The translations under genes were made by a program, and so were the position numbers. From Limibacter armeniacum (GTDB taxonomy: Bacteria > Bacteroidota > Bacteroidia > Cytophagales > Flammeovirgaceae), in NCBI RefSeq assembly GCF_036880985.1, contig NZ_JBAJNO010000008.1, forward strand, positions 806,001-870,000: a stretch of DNA of 64,000 nucleotides, in the 5' to 3' direction. The notes under the pieces were generated by a model, which searched no databases, was not told the DNA's origin, and was given only the letters and a program-made list of their open reading frames with translations. Below, one piece after another: positions 9,085 through 17,554 of this stretch. Position 1 is the first letter of the stretch, and the number at the start of each line of letters is the position of its first letter.

Positions 9085-9093
9085 ATTATTCAA
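9085..9093. repeat. Right 9-bp target-site duplication of the IS4 element
   Basis: This is the second copy of ATTATTCAA. Its first bases contain the complement of the cupin gene's TAA stop (9086-9088), so the duplication restored the stop codon. Confidence 0.93.
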
Positions 9094-9493
9094 TAAAAAT
9101 ACGATCTTCACCTGTAAACTTTGGTGACTGTACTGATAATACTTTTAAAGGTTTGTTGCCCATGACTTTTATAACTGCATGAGGAGTTCCTTTTGGTATA
9201 AAAATATAATCTCCTTTTTGAATATTTAAAGTTTGTTCACCCAATAACATTTCAGCTTTACCATCAAGAATATAAACACTCTCAGTATGGTGAATATGTT
9301 TATGCTTTCTAACAGACGTCTTAACCCAGATTATAAAAGAAGTTACCTGTTCGTTGGATGCAATGGGCTTTACATGGACATTTTCATAAACAGTGTTTGG
9401 TTCAATTTTTTCTAAACTGGTTATGTTTTGACCATTACAGTAAAGCGTAAATACAAACCAAAATACAAAGGTTGTTATCAAGTACTTGATCAT
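9086..9493 (-). CDS. Secreted cupin-domain protein
   Basis: A 135-residue protein with an N-terminal signal peptide (hydrophobic residues 4-18, then CNGQ), followed by a single cupin fold. The two cupin motifs are clear: KHKHIHHTESVYILDGKAE (metal-ligand His cluster) and KGDYIFIPKGTPHAV. Such proteins bind a metal in a small beta-barrel; the reaction is unknown. It is 3 bases downstream of the alpha/beta hydrolase on the same strand, so the two are very likely co-transcribed. Its stop codon lies inside the IS4 target duplication, so the protein end is unchanged by the insertion, but its original terminator is now beyond the IS. Confidence 0.85.
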   Translation of the reverse strand: MIKYLITTFVFWFVFTLYCNGQNITSLEKIEPNTVYENVHVKPIASNEQVTSFIIWVKTSVRKHKHIHHTESVYILDGKAEMLLGEQTLNIQKGDYIFIPKGTPHAVIKVMGNKPLKVLSVQSPKFTGEDRIFIE

Positions 9494-9496
9494 ATA

Positions 9497-10438
9497 TTAG
9501 CGGATATAAACCAACATTTGACCAGAAAAGAACTTGTGAGCGTCTTGTGCGGTGACGATAGGGATTTCCTCCATAGGTACATGACCAGCATCTTCATATA
9601 TGATCATCGAGGCATCAGCAATCTTGTCACTGAATTTGGTTGCCAATTCTGAAGGAATCCATACATCTTTTTTACCCCACATGATTAAAGTAGGAGCATA
9701 GACTTGTCCAATCATGGAGGTGTTATCTTTTTTAGGCATGGAAATTCTGTCTATAAAAGCCTGCCTGTTTCCTGACCTTAAGAGTGTTTGGTGGTAGCGG
9801 TTAACCAACTTGTCATCTACTTTTGAATCATCTCCATAAACCTCAAGCAGGTTCTGTTTTACTAAAAATTTCGGTGTGCAATAGCGTAAAGCCTGTTGTA
9901 TTAGTGGTGTTTTGGTAAGATCAAATACCCAAGGTGAAGTAGTGGTCTCATTGCGAATGCCACTAGGAGAAATAAGAATAAGTTTATTGACTTTTGCAGG
10001 GTGGCGGGCGGTGAAGTTCCATGCTATTTCCCCTCCAAGAGAGTTTCCGACTAAATAGCACTCATCAATTTTTAGTGAATCCAAAAGTGTTGACAGCATT
10101 CTGTCGTACATAGCAATAGAATAATCTTTATTAGGGTGTGGACCAGACAGACCAAAACCAGGGAGGTCCAGTCGGATAATTCTATAATCTTGGCGTAATT
10201 GTTTTCGCCATCCATCCCACGTTTGTAAGGAGGAAGCTGTCCCGTGAAGCAGTATGAGTGGTATTCCTGTCCCTTCATCTTGGTAGTGGACAGTCATTCC
10301 TTCAAAATTCAAGTAGTGTGAATAGGCGTTGGCAAAGTGTTTTTTGAGTTTTTCAGCAGGTATGTCGCTGTAAAAGTGGAAACCAACAAAAGTGGCAATC
10401 ACAGCTACAAGGGTTACAGTAGCAATTTTCTTGTACAT
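9497..10438 (-). CDS. Alpha/beta hydrolase with N-terminal membrane anchor or signal
   Basis: The 313-residue protein has a hydrophobic N-terminus (residues 5-20) and a complete alpha/beta hydrolase fold. The oxyanion region is LLHGTASS (about 63-70), the nucleophile S133 is in GNSLGGE, the acid is D258 in GKKDVWIP, and the base is H286 in EDAGHVPMEE. It resembles the large group of esterases annotated as pimeloyl-ACP methyl ester esterase-like, but the N-terminal anchor argues for an envelope role. The cupin gene follows by 3 bases. Substrate unknown. Confidence 0.88.
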   Translation of the reverse strand: MYKKIATVTLVAVIATFVGFHFYSDIPAEKLKKHFANAYSHYLNFEGMTVHYQDEGTGIPLILLHGTASSLQTWDGWRKQLRQDYRIIRLDLPGFGLSGPHPNKDYSIAMYDRMLSTLLDSLKIDECYLVGNSLGGEIAWNFTARHPAKVNKLILISPSGIRNETTTSPWVFDLTKTPLIQQALRYCTPKFLVKQNLLEVYGDDSKVDDKLVNRYHQTLLRSGNRQAFIDRISMPKKDNTSMIGQVYAPTLIMWGKKDVWIPSELATKFSDKIADASMIIYEDAGHVPMEEIPIVTAQDAHKFFSGQMLVYIR

Positions 10439-10568
10439 GGTAGTTCAATCGTAGTTGTTTAATAGGGTTTTTAGCTTAATGTTAACAATTTGATGTTTTT
10501 TAAATGATAATTCAAATAAAAACCCCTTAAATGATATTGATGTACAATGTTTTTTGATTGTGTAAAAA

Positions 10569-10598
10569 GAAAACCACTTCATTATAGAAGTGGTTTTA
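10569..10598. terminator. Bidirectional-looking hairpin terminator
   Basis: AAACCACTTC and GAAGTGGTTT pair perfectly over a 6-base loop between the M48 protease gene and the hydrolase gene, both on the minus strand. On that strand it is followed by a short T-rich stretch, so it probably ends the protease transcript. Confidence 0.75.
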
Positions 10599-10625
10599 TA
10601 GGGAAATTTATTGTATTTGAATTGC

Positions 10626-11945
10626 TTAGTTAGAAGTCTGCTTATTAGTAAAGGTCTTACATCTAGCAATCATTTGTCTTGTCCAAATAAGTTGTTCTTT
10701 GTTATATTCTTGAGTCTCTTTAAACCTTAAAACCAAATACCTTTCACAGGCTTCAAAAGCTGCTAATGCTTTTGAATACTCCTCCATTCTTAAAAATAAT
10801 AGTCCTTTTTCTTGCTCACGTTCTGGTTTGAAATTGATGAAGTCTTGGTTTTCAATATTAAGTAGAGCTAAGGCATCTTTGTTGCTTTTGTTAGTGTTTT
10901 GAAGGTGTCGGCTAATATTAGCCTTTAAGAGGTATGCTTCTTCAGTAGGCCATTGACTCGCAATGATTTTATCCAAGAGTTCGGAAGCTAATTCAAAGTT
11001 TCTGTTGTGAATTTCAATGGTAGCCAAAGCTTGTAAACTAGGAACTACCATTCTTTGGAAACGGTAGTCAGGATTGGGTTCACTTGATATATATTCAAGT
11101 TTTTTTAGCCTCTTTTTTAAGCTTGGATGGCTGTCAAGCAACCCTGTCCATTCTTTACTTCCGCTACGTGTATAATGTTTGCCAGCTCTCTCCAAGACTC
11201 TGCCTAAAGCATGTTTATCTTTTCCTTGTGTAATTAGCCATTCTTGTGCAATCTTATCAGCAGCTGTTTCATCATTTCTTGAATAAGAAGCACCGATAAC
11301 CTGTTGAATAGCTGCAGTTGCATTATTAGAAAGTGTGCCGGCAACTACTGTGGCAATATAACTATTAGTAAGCGAATAGTTTTTCTTCTCAGCGTTCACT
11401 GCAGCTGCTGTCATAGCTGCAGTGTCAATGATATTACCTATGGTAGTCGTTGTTTTATGGGTCTTGTATTGCTTTAAATTGTGATCCAAGACAAGATGAG
11501 CTACTTCATGAGCCAAAATTGCCTCTAACTCATCCTCATTTTCTATCAGAGACAGCAGGCCTGTGGTTATAAATATACTACCGTCGTGTGTAGAGAAGAC
11601 ATTAAGTTCAGTTGATTTTATAATTTGAATATTAAGGTCTTTGTATCTACCTGGTAATACTAAATCAGTAGGAAATACCTCCATCAAGTTTTGATACAGG
11701 TAATCTTCCATCATAGGGTCATTCAGAAAGTTATAGTTATTAAGTTTTTTGCTTAGATATTTTTTAGACTTTATGTCTAACTCATTTCTGTTGTTATAAT
11801 CTTGATAAACCTTTCCATTATTTGATATTTTTGGTTTTCTGTATTTAAGCCATTGGGCTGTCCAAAAATCAGCTTCAAAATCTTGTGCAAACAAGGTGTG
11901 GGGAAGGAGTGAAATAAATGTGAGTAATAAAAAATACTTTTGCAT
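10626..11945 (-). CDS. Periplasmic M48 metalloprotease with TPR-like C-terminus (BepA-like)
   Basis: The 439-residue protein has a signal peptide (cleavage near LFAQ, residue 21). The M48 zinc motif is HEVAH at 146-150, with a third ligand E226 in NDETAAD. The C-terminal third is helical and rich in paired aromatic and Ala positions, consistent with tetratricopeptide repeats (for example AFEACERYLVLRFKETQEY). BepA-type proteases degrade or assist outer-membrane proteins in the periplasm. A terminator lies 28 bases beyond its stop. Start: the first ATG before the signal peptide. A longer shadow frame upstream is not coding. Confidence 0.88.
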   Translation of the reverse strand: MQKYFLLLTFISLLPHTLFAQDFEADFWTAQWLKYRKPKISNNGKVYQDYNNRNELDIKSKKYLSKKLNNYNFLNDPMMEDYLYQNLMEVFPTDLVLPGRYKDLNIQIIKSTELNVFSTHDGSIFITTGLLSLIENEDELEAILAHEVAHLVLDHNLKQYKTHKTTTTIGNIIDTAAMTAAAVNAEKKNYSLTNSYIATVVAGTLSNNATAAIQQVIGASYSRNDETAADKIAQEWLITQGKDKHALGRVLERAGKHYTRSGSKEWTGLLDSHPSLKKRLKKLEYISSEPNPDYRFQRMVVPSLQALATIEIHNRNFELASELLDKIIASQWPTEEAYLLKANISRHLQNTNKSNKDALALLNIENQDFINFKPEREQEKGLLFLRMEEYSKALAAFEACERYLVLRFKETQEYNKEQLIWTRQMIARCKTFTNKQTSN

Positions 11946-12418
11946 AGTAGATAGGGTTTTAAATTGAATTTGGGTGCTTGTTTATATTGTGACAATTGAA
12001 AAGTAATATAGTCAAAAAAATATATTTTTCTCATAAAAAAATAGAGCGGAATGAGATTGATTTCTTGTTAGGAGGTGAGTTTTTATATGTTTGAAGTGTA
12101 GGTGGGTGTTTATGTTTAATTTGTTTGTTGTAATGAAATTTTGTTGCTTTTATTAAATTTATATATATATAGGTTTTTCTGTTGAGTGTTTTGTGATTGT
12201 AGTTTTCTCGATGTTAACATTGTAAATTTTTAATGATTAACTGGGTGGTGAAGTTGTGTTTTGAGATTGTTTGTTAGTTGAAATATTGTTGATTCAATTA
12301 GTTAATTGTGTTTTTTGATTTTGTGTTCAATATAGCCCTAAGCGCTCTCTTATTGTTCTCTTGGTAATGGAAAGAGGTAACCTAAATTAAATCATTAGAA
12401 GGATTTGGAGTGAAATTT
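11946..12418. other. Gene-free region with strong G+T strand bias
   Basis: No ORF with support was found in these 473 bases. The plus strand is visibly rich in G and T and poor in C, especially at about 12060-12350, so RNA read from the minus strand (downstream of the LytTR gene) would be C/A-rich and G-poor. No hairpin terminator is visible here. A Rho-dependent terminator would fit, but this is inference. Confidence 0.4.
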
Positions 12419-13244
12419 TTAAATATGGGGTGGGTGGTCTGCGTGCAAGGTTGAGTTAAAAGTATCTTGGTATTTTTTAGAGACAGGTACTACTTGAGAA
12501 AACCCTAAATCAAGTTTGATTTGTTTATTTGAAAAGTGTACATGATGAATTTGCTGAGGGTTTATCATGTAGCTTCTGTGACATCGTTGAAGGGAGGGGG
12601 GTAGGGTAAATAGCTTCAATATTTTTTAGTGAATTTCTAAATAACTCGTGTTGTAGCTTTTGGTTAGAGATAAAATAAATGGCGACATAGTTGTCCTCAG
12701 ACTTTAGGTAGAGTAGGTTTTCAGGTTTAATGCTTAGCTGTTGTTTATTATTATCCGATTCAAAAAATAGCATGTTGGAAGTAGGTGAACCTGTAATGGT
12801 TTTTATTTCAAATCCTTTGAGGTTTTTTGTCAAAGCCCAACTGATCAATAGTGGAAATATCATGACAAAAGTGAATTCCATTAGCATCAGAAAATAGCCA
12901 TTCCAATAAAACTCTTGCCAGTTCCAGAAATAGTTGAAAAGTAAAAAGATAGCATTGGCGCCGAAAAATATTTCCCATACAAGCCATATCAATTGCTGTT
13001 TCCAGTTTGAGAGATGCAGACGTGGTGCAATGTAAAACTCATGGAAAGCAAAGGATAATGAAGTAAGCAAACCAAATGCTATAGACCTAAAAAGAAGGCT
13101 ATGACCAGAAAATGAGAAGCCTTGTTGTATGTTGTAGCCTTTATATATAAAAAGTACAAAAAACATAAAGAAGCCTGTCAATATCGATTTAAGCCAAGGT
13201 TGTAGGTACTTACTGAAGTGTGCTTTTAGTTGAGATTGATTCAT
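12419..13244 (-). pseudogene. Membrane-anchored LytTR regulator, broken by a one-base frameshift
   Basis: The first frame (from 13244) gives about 215 sensible residues with four membrane helices (near 17-35, 50-68, 83-107 and 115-138), then the start of a LytTR DNA-binding domain (LLYLKSEDNYVAIYF). In the next frame the domain continues as LQRCHRSYMINPQQIHHVHF and VVPVSKKY, which are the conserved LytTR features. The frames join if one C is removed from the six-C run (minus strand) at 12596-12601. Either the gene is inactivated, or it is phase-variable, or the base is a sequencing error. An IS3 element sits 68 bases upstream and may have displaced its promoter. Confidence 0.82.
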
Positions 13245-13309
13245 TTTTCTCTACACGTGTGTTCGTAGTTATATTAGTCTATTGAGTGCAATATAAGGAA
13301 TTGGGAAGT

Positions 13310-13312
13310 GCT
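13310..13312. repeat. Left 3-bp target duplication (GCT) of the IS3 element
   Basis: GCT precedes the left end and is repeated after the right end at 14704-14706. Three bases is a usual length for IS3-family insertions, though a 3-bp match is weak evidence alone. Confidence 0.6.
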
Positions 13313-13353
13313 TGTCCCGTCCTAGTATAGCGTTACACCAAAACTGTAACGTC

Positions 13354-13563
13354 ATGGAAGAGAAGCAAGTAAATCAGGTTTATATAAAGCGAACTCAGAA
13401 GGATTATACAATGTCCTTCAAGCTTCAAGTGGTCGCTGAATTGGAAGAAGGCAAGCTCTCCGTACAGGGCACTTGTGACAAATATGGTATTCAAGCCAAA
13501 TCTACTGTTCGTGACTGGTTGCGAAAATTTGGTAACTTGGACTGGTCCAACACCCCCCCTTAA
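13354..13563 (+). CDS. IS3 OrfA N-terminal part (helix-turn-helix), ends early at a C-run
   Basis: About 69 residues from ATG 13354 (MEEKQ), preferred over an ATG further upstream that would overlap the IS end. The sequence DYTMSFKLQVVAELEEGKLSV and GIQAKSTVRDWLRKFG is a typical OrfA helix-turn-helix that binds the IS ends. It terminates at TAA right after seven Cs (13553-13559). The next frame continues the same protein (KTPEQRILELEQK), so this is either a broken orfA or a -1 slippage site of form C-CCC-CCT (13554-13560). Confidence 0.8.
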   Translation: MEEKQVNQVYIKRTQKDYTMSFKLQVVAELEEGKLSVQGTCDKYGIQAKSTVRDWLRKFGNLDWSNTPP

Positions 13564-13565
13564 AA

Positions 13566-13754
13566 ATGTCGAAAACCCCTGAGCAAAGAATATTGGAGCT
13601 GGAGCAAAAAGTCAAGCTGCTGGAACGTCAGAAGCAAACCCTAGAGAAGCAGGTAGAACGAGCTGACAAGAAGATCATTCTCTTTGATATGATGCTGGAG
13701 ATGGCAGAGAAAGAATATAACATCCCGGTGCGAAAAAATATATCCCCCGAGTAA
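13566..13754 (+). CDS. IS3 OrfA C-terminal part (coiled coil)
   Basis: The 62 residues from ATG 13566 form a leucine-heptad helix (ILELEQKVKLLERQKQTLEK) followed by DMMLEMAEKEYNIPVRK, which is the usual OrfA tail. The frame is already open from 13554, directly after the C-run, so it is a continuation of the preceding segment and not an independent gene. Its own end overlaps the OrfB frame, where A-AAA-AAT (13733-13739) is the classic IS3 -1 frameshift heptamer. Confidence 0.75.
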   Translation: MSKTPEQRILELEQKVKLLERQKQTLEKQVERADKKIILFDMMLEMAEKEYNIPVRKNISPE

Positions 13755-13873
13755 TCGAGGGCAGCAACATTGAACACGGTTGGAGCAAGGTTGAATGTTG
13801 TGAGTTACTCGGGGTAAACAGGCAGTTTTATTACAGATGTAAGCAGGAGCAAAAGAAGCGGGAAGCCCTAACG

Positions 13874-14659
13874 GTGAAGGTATTGGAGCTAGTGACGCAG
13901 GTACGCATGCGACAGCCTCGCTTGGGTGTGCGCAAACTGTACACCATCTTGGAACAGGAGTTAAGGACTCTTGATGTAGGAAGAGATTGGCTTTTCGATA
14001 TCCTCAGGGCTAACCATATGCTGATAAAGCCTCGCAGAAGATATCACGTGACCACCAACTCACATCACCGTTTCCGTAAGCACAAGAACCTGACGCAACA
14101 CTTGGAGGTAAAGCGCCCAGAGCAGCTTTGGGTGGCTGATATCACCTACATAGGCACAAGGCAAAACCCGATGTACCTGGCTTTGGTCACGGATGCTTAT
14201 TCCAAAAAGGTTGTTGGCTATGATGTATCCAACAGCTTAAATGCACAAGGGGCTATCCGGGCATTGAAAAGGGGACTCCAGCAACGGGAATACCCTGCAG
14301 AAGCCTTGATCCATCACTCCGATAGAGGGTTACAATATTGTTGTGATGATTATCAAGAAATGCTGGACGACGCACAGGTAACCTGTAGCATGACTGAGAA
14401 GTATGATCCTTATCAAAATGCAGTAGCTGAACGCGTAAATGGCATCCTTAAGCAGGAGTTTATAAGAGGAATCCAAATCAATGATATCCAACTTATGAAG
14501 AAAATAATCAAGCAGAGTATAGACATCTACAACACGGAAAGACCCCATTTATCATGCAGGGTGAAAACGCCAGAATACATGCACCTGCAAAGAGAGATAA
14601 AGATTAAGACCTATAAAAAAGAAAACCCACCAGCACTTGAGCTAGTGGGATCCATATAA
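13874..14659 (+). CDS. IS3 OrfB transposase (rve integrase domain)
   Basis: The 261 residues from GTG carry the DD(35)E catalytic triad: D89 in LWVADITYI, D150 in HHSDRGLQYC, and E186 in NAVAERVNGILKQEF. The frame is open upstream to the A-AAA-AAT site at 13733, giving about 47 more residues (including a GWSKVECCELLGVNRQFYYR segment typical of OrfB), so the active form is expected to be an OrfA-OrfB fusion made by -1 frameshifting. No internal stop disrupts the catalytic domain. Confidence 0.9.
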   Translation: MKVLELVTQVRMRQPRLGVRKLYTILEQELRTLDVGRDWLFDILRANHMLIKPRRRYHVTTNSHHRFRKHKNLTQHLEVKRPEQLWVADITYIGTRQNPMYLALVTDAYSKKVVGYDVSNSLNAQGAIRALKRGLQQREYPAEALIHHSDRGLQYCCDDYQEMLDDAQVTCSMTEKYDPYQNAVAERVNGILKQEFIRGIQINDIQLMKKIIKQSIDIYNTERPHLSCRVKTPEYMHLQREIKIKTYKKENPPALELVGSI

Positions 14660-14711
14660 AGTTGTATCATTGTAAATCTGTAACGCTATTTCAGGACGTC
14701 ACAGCTTTATA

Positions 14712-14751
14712 AAAAGAAACCCCTTCAATATCAGCTGAAAGGGTTGTTGTT
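14712..14751 (-). terminator. Terminator after the PIF1-like helicase gene
   Basis: AACCCCTTC and GAAAGGGTT form a stem with one imperfect pair around TGATATTGA-type loop bases. On the minus strand it is followed by a T-rich TTTCTTTTTATA tract. The IS3 right end is only about 8 bases beyond. Confidence 0.65.
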
Positions 14752-14754
14752 TTT

Positions 14755-16404
14755 TTAGAAAGGTAGATCCATATCTCCTAATATCTTATTGGTAGTGTAT
14801 TCTTCAGGTAAGGGATATTGAGTACGTGTTGCTTCTGTTAGTTCTCTAATCAATTGACTTTGGTGATTTAATTTACTGAAAAAGTATTCCCAAAACCGTT
14901 TAAACTCAGGTGTGTTAATATCATTTCTGAAATGCATGGCATGGCTGAAGTAAGCATAAGCAAGGTCATATTTATGATAGCGAATAGCTTCTCGGCATTT
15001 TTGATAGTAAATGTCTGCCATTTGGTTGCTGTATAATTCCTTGTTCTGTTCGAATGAGGGAATCCGTTTGATAAACTTCTGAACAGTAGGAGAGGCTTTA
15101 ATGGACTCAAAACGTATAGGAGATAGTAATATAAGGTCGTTCAATGAAGTAGCCCTACTGAGGGCAACATAAACCTGTCCAGTATCAAAAGCTTTAGCTG
15201 TATCTATTATTAACTTCTTAAATGTTAGTCCCTGACTTTTATGAATAGTGATTGCCCATGCTAGTTGTAATGGAAATTGGGTAAAAGTTCCAATGACTTC
15301 CTCTTCAAGTATCTGAAATTGGGTATTCCAGTTGTAACGGATATTACGCCACGTACTTTTTGTGACCCAAATAGGTTCCTTGTTTTCAGGTTGAACCAAA
15401 ACCTGATCGTGTTTTAGTTTTATAACTGTACCAGTTAGACCATTGTAGTAGCCATATCGTGTGCTATTTCTGGTAAACATGACTTGAGCACCAACCTTTA
15501 GCTGTAGCGTTTTTGGAACAGGATGTAATTCCTCATTGAAAATACCATCGACAATACCATCGTAGGTATAACCTTTTCCCCTTAATTTTAATAACTCTGT
15601 ATTGTTCCATTGGTCTGCATCAGACCGGTGTGTTACTAATCTAACATATTGCCCTTTTTTTTCAGGTGAAAGTGATGGCTGAACTCTGGAATTGAGGGTT
15701 TTCAAGTCAGTGACTGTAGGGCTGCCCACCCTTATTCGGTTCAGGATATTAATAAATGACTGATCCTTTTGTCGGTAGACCTTTTCAAGTTCTATGCAGA
15801 TGGAGTTACATGATTGAAAAGCTGTTGATAGAAAAAATGAAGTACCTGTGTAATGCTTCTTCAGTAATTGCTGGGTTTCTGTATTGTTTATAGGAGGAAG
15901 TTGGAATGGATCGCCAACCAAAATGACTTGAACACCGCCAAAAGGTTTATCTCGCTCTCTTCGAAATACCCGTAATAGTTTGTCAATCGCATCAAGTGTA
16001 TCGGCTCTGACCATAGAAACTTCATCAATGATCAACAGTTGCAAGTTTCGGATAATCTCTTTTTTGGATAAACTGTATTTAAAAGTATTCAGAATGGCAG
16101 TTTTGTCTGGATCATTAGCGGGTGCGAAAACCCTGAACCTCTTGTCATCAGGTAGTAATGGACCAAATGGTAACTGAAAGAAGTTGTGTATGGTCATACC
16201 ACCGGCATTAACAGCAGCAAGTCCGGTAGGTGCCAATACCAGTAAGTTTTTGTGGGTGTTTTGTCTGATATATTGTAGGAAAGTGGTCTTGCCACTACCT
16301 GCTTTACCTGTCAGGAACAGGTTGCGGTCAGTTTCTTTAATAAAGGATATTGCCAACAAAAAAGCAGGGTTGTGGTTGTCAGGTTGAAAGGTGCTGTTTG
16401 TCAT
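14755..16404 (-). CDS. PIF1-like superfamily 1B DNA helicase
   Basis: The 549-residue protein unwinds DNA in the 5'-3' direction in this family. The Walker A motif is GKAGSGKT (33-40), Walker B is LLIIDEVSMV (D127-E128), and VQVILVGDPFQLPP is motif III. Motif V/VI features ITIHKSQGLTF and VYVALSRATSL are near the C-terminus. The last about 120 residues are helical and outside the helicase core. Genes of this type are common in Bacteroidetes; the cellular role (repair, G-quadruplex resolution) is not shown by the sequence. It is a single-gene unit with a terminator after the stop. Confidence 0.92.
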   Translation of the reverse strand: MTNSTFQPDNHNPAFLLAISFIKETDRNLFLTGKAGSGKTTFLQYIRQNTHKNLLVLAPTGLAAVNAGGMTIHNFFQLPFGPLLPDDKRFRVFAPANDPDKTAILNTFKYSLSKKEIIRNLQLLIIDEVSMVRADTLDAIDKLLRVFRRERDKPFGGVQVILVGDPFQLPPINNTETQQLLKKHYTGTSFFLSTAFQSCNSICIELEKVYRQKDQSFINILNRIRVGSPTVTDLKTLNSRVQPSLSPEKKGQYVRLVTHRSDADQWNNTELLKLRGKGYTYDGIVDGIFNEELHPVPKTLQLKVGAQVMFTRNSTRYGYYNGLTGTVIKLKHDQVLVQPENKEPIWVTKSTWRNIRYNWNTQFQILEEEVIGTFTQFPLQLAWAITIHKSQGLTFKKLIIDTAKAFDTGQVYVALSRATSLNDLILLSPIRFESIKASPTVQKFIKRIPSFEQNKELYSNQMADIYYQKCREAIRYHKYDLAYAYFSHAMHFRNDINTPEFKRFWEYFFSKLNHQSQLIRELTEATRTQYPLPEEYTTNKILGDMDLPF

Positions 16405-16685
16405 GATGATATATAATAGGTTGAAAATAAGGGAAGATGAAAATAATCATTCGAGCCGACTCGAGGAGGGAAGGTACTATAGGGTAATGCTATAATCTTA
16501 CATGCGTATTAAAAGGCAAGATATTATGGGTTAGTCTATTTTTAAGAGGTGAAAGGAGAGTGGGAGTTTATTGATGTTAAAAAATGTAGAAAAAATATAA
16601 CCATATTAACTATTGCTGGACAGTGAATGTTAAATTGACCAAACCCTTCACAAAATTACTATACATAAACTAATTATTAACGACA

Positions 16686-17477
16686 ATGAAGAAGCTGTTT
16701 TTAATAGTACTGTTGCTTTGGATGGGAGGATGCTCTAAAGTTCCAATAACAGGCAGGAATCAGATTACACTGGTATCTAATAGCGAAATTTTGGCATTGA
16801 GTCAGCAGAATTATAAAGAAGTATTGAAAGAAAGCAAGCTTTCCAATGATGCTGATAAGGTAGCACAATTGCGAAAAATCGGAAATAAGATTTCGGCAGC
16901 AGTTGAGGAGTATTTGAAAAGTAAAGGCAAAGGTGAAATCCTTCAAGGATATAAATGGGAGTTTAACCTGATAGAAAGTGAACAGCAGAACGCATGGGCA
17001 ATGCCAGGTGGTAAGGTGGCTTTCTATACAGGGATATTGCCTGTTTGTAAAAATGAGGATGGAATTGCCGTGGTAATGTCTCATGAGATTGCACACGCCA
17101 TCGCTCAGCATGGTAATGAACGAATGTCACAGCAGATGGTAGCCCAAGGTTTAGGTACTGCCTTAGATGTGGCACTAGCCAACCAGTCTTCACAAACAAG
17201 GTCTGCGGCAATGGCTGCTTTTGGAGCTGGCGCACAAGTAGGGGTTTTGTTACCATATAGCCGCAAGCAGGAAAGTGAGGCTGATATATTAGGGTTGTAC
17301 TTTATGGCAATGGCGGGGTATAACTTGGATGAAGCACCTGAATTCTGGAAACGCATGGCAGGCTCGGGAGGTCAAGCTCCTCCTGAAATCCTTTCAACTC
17401 ACCCTTCAAATGAAACTAGGATTAAGCAAATGGAAGAAAATATTCCAAAGGCGAGAGAATATGCCAAAACGCATTAA
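16686..17477 (+). CDS. M48 family metalloprotease lipoprotein
   Basis: The 263-residue lipoprotein has a lipobox ending at C16 (WMGGC), so it is probably anchored in an envelope membrane. The zinc site is HEIAH at 133-137 with E196 as third ligand (ESEAD), the arrangement of the small LoiP/YggG-like M48 group. NAWAMPGGKVAFYTGIL before the motif is typical of the family. It may act on misfolded outer-membrane proteins, as LoiP does in E. coli. It is followed by a strong terminator and stands alone. The neighbouring minus-strand helicase is divergent. Confidence 0.92.
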   Translation: MKKLFLIVLLLWMGGCSKVPITGRNQITLVSNSEILALSQQNYKEVLKESKLSNDADKVAQLRKIGNKISAAVEEYLKSKGKGEILQGYKWEFNLIESEQQNAWAMPGGKVAFYTGILPVCKNEDGIAVVMSHEIAHAIAQHGNERMSQQMVAQGLGTALDVALANQSSQTRSAAMAAFGAGAQVGVLLPYSRKQESEADILGLYFMAMAGYNLDEAPEFWKRMAGSGGQAPPEILSTHPSNETRIKQMEENIPKAREYAKTH

Positions 17478-17523
17478 TGCTCGGTAGTTAGGAATAACAC
17501 TTGGCAGAAATGGTAATAGAGTC

Positions 17524-17554
17524 AAAAAACCTCAGCAATCGCTGAGGTTTTTTT
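17524..17554 (+). terminator. Terminator after the M48 lipoprotein gene
   Basis: AACCTCAGC and GCTGAGGTT pair perfectly over an AATC loop, followed by a T-tract. Confidence 0.9.

Larger units (their letters stand above)
13313..14703 (+). mobile_element. IS3-family insertion sequence (1391 bp)
   Basis: The imperfect terminal repeats are about 25 bp. The left end contains TGTCCCGTCCT then ATAGCGTTACA; the complement of the right end contains TGTGACGTCCT then ATAGCGTTACA, with 5 mismatches. GCT flanks both ends. Inside are an orfA helix-turn-helix, a coiled-coil segment and an orfB DDE integrase, arranged in three overlapping frames. Expressing the full OrfAB would need two -1 shifts, the first at a C-run and the second at a classic A-AAA-AAT site. 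Confidence 0.9.

Noticed and set aside
13312-13353. Longer orfA starting at the ATG at 13312
   Set aside because: It would begin inside the IS terminal repeat; the ATG at 13354 gives the normal OrfA N-terminus.
16448-16465. TCGAG-CCGA-CTCGA dyad upstream of the helicase gene
   Set aside because: A five-base arm is too short to call an operator without other copies or a known regulator.
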